A stretch of 64,000 nucleotides of DNA from Nissolia schottii. Its lineage: Eukaryota > Streptophyta > Magnoliopsida > Fabales > Fabaceae. Where the stretch lies: NCBI GenBank assembly GCA_003254905.1, contig QANU01002578.1, positions 30,268 to 94,267 on the forward strand. Direction: 5' to 3'. The translations under genes were made by a program, and so were the position numbers. Shown piece by piece: positions 60,401-64,000 of the stretch; position 1 is the first letter of the stretch; every line of letters starts with the position of its first letter. The notes beneath the pieces are model-generated. The model worked only from the letters and a program-made list of their open reading frames with translations. It was not told the origin of the DNA and did no database searches.

Positions 60401-61281
60401 GTGTAACACCCTAGCTAACTGCATACCCTCAAGTAGTACGCAATGCTCACTAGGTTGTTAATCATTTGGTGGGATTACTTATAGTCCCTTATTATCATTT
60501 TGAAAATAATGATTAAGGAAAATATGCACCATTTTAAAACTTTTCCACTTGTTACTTTATTTGCAAAATATGAGCCACGCGTGAGTCAAAGCATATAATA
60601 CAACCGATAGAGCTGAAGCTTAAAGGTGATAATCATTACTGGCATAATTAATTACATAACAAGTATCTGGTCCATCACAAATTACAACCCACAGAGTATC
60701 ATAATAGTTTTCATATATAAGCCAAATACATCAAAATACATATCAAAATATATCAAAATGTGGCAAAATGTCCTTCGGATGCCAAGCTAGACCGGCTCGT
60801 CCTCGGTCCTCTACTGCTCCGNATTATCAAATCTTTCACCTCATTGTTTAATTAAATGAACTCAAGAATGGTATTTTACAACTCCCTGTGGGATCGACCA
60901 TACCCTATACTGCAATTGGATTCCTTTTGGAATCTGAAAGCCGTAAAGTAGGTATGTATATATAAATATTTAATTTGAACAGCAAAAGCGCGGACAAACT
61001 TTCTAAGAGATTGGCATGGTTGTGACAAGACCTAGAACTATGTCAAGATCCGAGAAAGTGGTTAAAAAGGCTTTCATCATCTTACTTATCTAAGTTCTCG
61101 GGCTTGTTAACTTTTCTCGTGTATGTACATAGCCGTCTCGAGGCGTTCTCTTGACGGTACTTACTTCATACATATACTATATCATATACTTATGCATCAC
61201 ATACTTATTCATCAAATATGCATTCATCATATACTCATTCATCACATCATTTCATACTCATTCATTTCATACTCTATGCAT

Positions 61282-61412
61282 GGGGTTCTCTTACGCATAC
61301 CGGCTTGTCCGGGTTAGCGTCCTTCTTTTCTTTTCTTGCGCGTACCGGCTTACCCGGGTTAGCGTCTTCTTATTCTTTTTCTTACGCGTACCGGCTTACC
61401 CGGGTTAGCGTT
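61282..61412. repeat. Three tandem copies of a ~50-bp unit
   Basis: Unit with CGTACCGGCTTACCCGGGTT followed by AGCGTCTTCTT, repeated three times with small changes, inside solo LTR C. Confidence 0.85.
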
Positions 61413-61967
61413 TTTCCTCTAGTCCTTCGCTCATGTAGTCGTGGCCAAACGACTATAACCACTTCTGTTCCCAACTTGACGATGACCCAGCTGCGCTCAC
61501 ACTAGAGTGGTTGCTAACCACCGATGGGGTCTAGTGTCCATCGCCGCCAATCAAGTGAGCTAACCTCCACTAGGTAGGAGGCGGGGGCTGGCCCTTGCGA
61601 CGCAACCAAGCATTGGACTCATACATCATCATCTCATAACTTTAGGTGTGACGTCACCCTTTCTCATTCATCTTTTCTTTCTTTCTTTTCTTTCATCATC
61701 ATTAACCAATCCACCCCTTGGGGGAAATTGGTGAGGGGAGTTTTCGCCAAGAGAGATGCTTCCTATCATATAGCTACATACTTGTTCCCTAAGGTTCAGT
61801 TATGCTCTTTAAACTTTACGTGATTAACCTCTAGTTCTAATGATGCATGATAGCATAATTATTCCTATCATACATATTCTACATGCAATGTTCCACATAC
61901 ATCATCATACATAATCATAAACATGACACATTCATTCATCATACACATACTTGTAACCACTCAACAA

Positions 61968-62525
61968 CTTCGGGGTCCTCCGCGGAAACCCACTCAACAC
62001 CACTCCAGGGATCCTCCGCGGAACCCATTCAGCACCATTCCTGGTGTACACTCAGCACTCTTCACGTAACCCTTTCAGCACTCCAAGGGTCCTCCGCGGA
62101 ACCCATGCAGCACCACTCCTGGTGCTCCATCAACATTCTTCACGTAACTCTCTCAGCACTCCAGGGGTCCTCCGCGGAACCCATGCAACACCATCTCAGG
62201 TACCCGCTCATCAACTTTCTAGACTCCTCTCAGTCTCTCTCCACGGAATCACTCAGCATCATCCCAGGTGCCGCTCATCAACTTTCTGGACTCCCCTCAG
62301 TCGCTCTCCGTGGAACCACTCAGCACCATCCCAGGTGCCCGCTCATCAACTCTCTCGACTCCTCTCAGTCACTCTTCGAGGAACCACTCGACGCTTACTC
62401 CTTCACTTATTTTCTCATTTTTCTCATTCACACCCCTGGGATCCTCCGCGGAACCCTCTCAGCACCACTCCTGGTGCTCCCTCAACACTCTCTACATACT
62501 CCTTTCAACCACTCTCCGCGGACTA
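61968..62525. repeat. Complex minisatellite in solo LTR C
   Basis: Repeated phrases GGGTCCTCCGCGGAACCC and CAGCACCACTCCTGGTG, then a second set CGCTCATCAACTTTCT. The long open frames across it come from the repeat and are not genes. Confidence 0.85.
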
Positions 62526-63725
62526 CACGGCTGCACCTGACGAACCAGAATCTATTGTCTTTGTTTCTCTCGCCTTTCTTTCCCCTTTGCTCATAGATGC
62601 TCCTTGAGTTTTTCTCACATATTTCAACCATCATATACTAAGCTAGTCTAGGTCACAGGACCCTTCAGAGTCATCTCCTAAGTCCTAACATAGCATTTCT
62701 AACATGATTTATCATAAGGCATACAAGCACATAAAAACATACAGCAAACACAAGCCACCAAGGGGTGACCAAGCCAAGTTTACCCACCTAGAGAAAAACC
62801 TGGTGGTGGTGAGGGAAGCTTAGAGTGAAGTCCCACAAGCCTTGTTGTTCCAAAGCTTGAGCTTCTCCTTTCTCCAAGGTGAAGAAGAACTTCGAACAAG
62901 GTGGAGGGGGAAAAGGTTGTCCCTTTTGATTTTGGAAGGAAGAAAATGAACAAGGATGAGGAGACTTGAGGGGCTGTGCTTCGCCTCTTGGAAGGTGGAG
63001 GAGGGTGGCAAGAATGCTTGGCTTGAAGCTTGATGTTGGGTGTTCTTGGAGCTTGGCTTGGGGTGTGGTTATGGAGGATTGTAGAAGATGAAGTTCTCTT
63101 GTAACTTGGGGGAGGGGTTCAGTTTTTGGAGGGCTGATTGTGAGGGAATTTAGTTGATTTTTAAAATAAATAAAATGTGGTGAATAGTGGGAGGTATGGG
63201 CATGGGTATGGGTAAGTGATGTGATTTGGTGAAGTAAGTAAGAAAAGTATGGTGATGGGAATTTGGAAGCACATTTTGGGGAATTATTTTTTGGTCAAAA
63301 TTCTCCTTCAAAACCGTGCAGCCCTCTTCTTAGCTGCTGAGATTTCATTTTTTCTTTCGGTTCCGGTTCGCTCGTGTTTCATCGTTCGCAGTGTCGGTGC
63401 GTCGCGCACGGTCGTCCGAAAAATATTCCGTTTATACCACCTCCGTTCCTCTAATTTCCCCCTACCTAAGGGTATTAATATTTAAAGGTGTTTGTGAATT
63501 TTTCTCCGGGGGATTATTTTCACGGACACCTTTTGCGCGTCAGAAAATTCCATCGGCGAACAGCGGCTGCTCGGTTGTCCGCCGAACTTCCTATCGCGAC
63601 ATGTCTTATTTCNATAGTCTACTTAATAATTTCCCATCTTAATTCTCTAATCATGATTAGAAAATTAATTTAATAACTATATTTACTATTATTTCTCTAA
63701 GGAAAAATCGGGATGTTACAACAGG

Positions 63726-64000
63726 TATGTCATTATTTGGTCAAACTGTGTCTTCCTTTGGAATGAGCACAATTCACATAAATAACTCCATACAATCATC
63801 CATATAATTTCAATTAAGCTAATTTACATAACAGAGGTTACTTTGGCAACCTGCTATTTCAATTAACTCAATTAAAAATTATTAGAATACATATTAAAAC
63901 CAATCATGAAAATACCATTAAATATGGATCTTATGATTATTGTTAGGTGCCAAAAGTACGCGATTTCAACTATTGAAAAGGCACCTGTCTGCTTAAGTTT
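63726..64000 (-). other. Continuation of the second Copia element leader
   Basis: Resumes after the ACAGG duplication and runs off the window. No coding sequence; the PBS and 5' LTR are expected just beyond. Confidence 0.45.

Larger units (their letters stand above)
60402..63720 (-). mobile_element. Solo LTR, family A (copy C)
   Basis: 3,319 bp, starting TGTAACACCC and ending GGGATGTTACA, with a perfect duplication ACAGG (60397-60401 and 63721-63725). It is longer than copy A1 because of tandem repeats at 61282-61412 and 61968-62525. A block near 60823-61085 following an N replaces the normal LTR sequence with the segment also found at 3530-3704. It is inserted in the leader of the second Copia element. 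It carries the same GTGCGTCGCGCACGG block near 63397. Confidence 0.88.

Noticed and set aside
61883..62607. Long plus-strand open frames up to 237 codons
   Set aside because: They read the minisatellite of solo LTR C in three frames at once; all frames are open because the repeat lacks stops.

Overview
The window is nuclear DNA of a flowering plant, most likely a eudicot. The two intact genes have plant-type GT-AG introns, and most of the rest is plant LTR retrotransposons (several primed by initiator tRNA-Met), TRIMs, a Helitron, a Mutator-like element and MITEs. A legume is possible from the style of the repeats, but I cannot prove it. No prokaryotic, viral-genome or organellar gene set is present.

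Two genes look intact. On the minus strand, 10596-11946 encodes the cohesion clamp-loader subunit DCC1 (3 coding exons, 395 codons, with a spliced 5' leader reaching about 13.4 kb). On the plus strand, 16955-23239 encodes a CER1-type aldehyde decarbonylase of cuticular alkane synthesis (10 exons, 621 codons). All of its exon phases close, and its introns and promoter are full of small transposons. They lie back to back, about 3.5 kb apart.

Layout: 1-8.8 kb is rearranged Ty3/gypsy debris, including a perfect solo LTR. 8.8-16.9 kb holds DCC1, an AT-rich intergenic stretch with an array of palindromes, and a Stowaway MITE. 17-23.3 kb is the CER1-like gene. 23.6-28.7 kb is a nest: a CACTA-like end, a MITE, a young Copia element and a fragment of a gypsy LTR. 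29.6-33.9 kb is a cluster of TRIM elements broken by a 99-N scaffold gap whose two sides are the same sequence. 34.1-36.8 kb has foldback/Mutator-like elements, one of which carries a captured piece of an NPL4 gene, beside a broken CC-NBS-LRR resistance gene. 36.8-48.2 kb is a Del/Tekay-like chromovirus family with LTRs of about 4 kb and a nested solo LTR. 48.5 kb has one decayed exon of a family-3 aldehyde dehydrogenase. 50.7-55.5 kb is a non-autonomous Helitron with both diagnostic ends. 56.6-64 kb is an internally deleted Copia element split by a third solo LTR.

The most informative parts for genome evolution are the places where transposons carry host gene sequence (NPL4 in the Mutator-like element, an unidentified coding piece in a TRIM), the dead gene relics (CNL, ALDH3), and the single-N and gap joins that fall inside repeats and probably mark collapsed sequence. 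Nothing here looks like a new enzymatic system; the novelty is in the mobile DNA.
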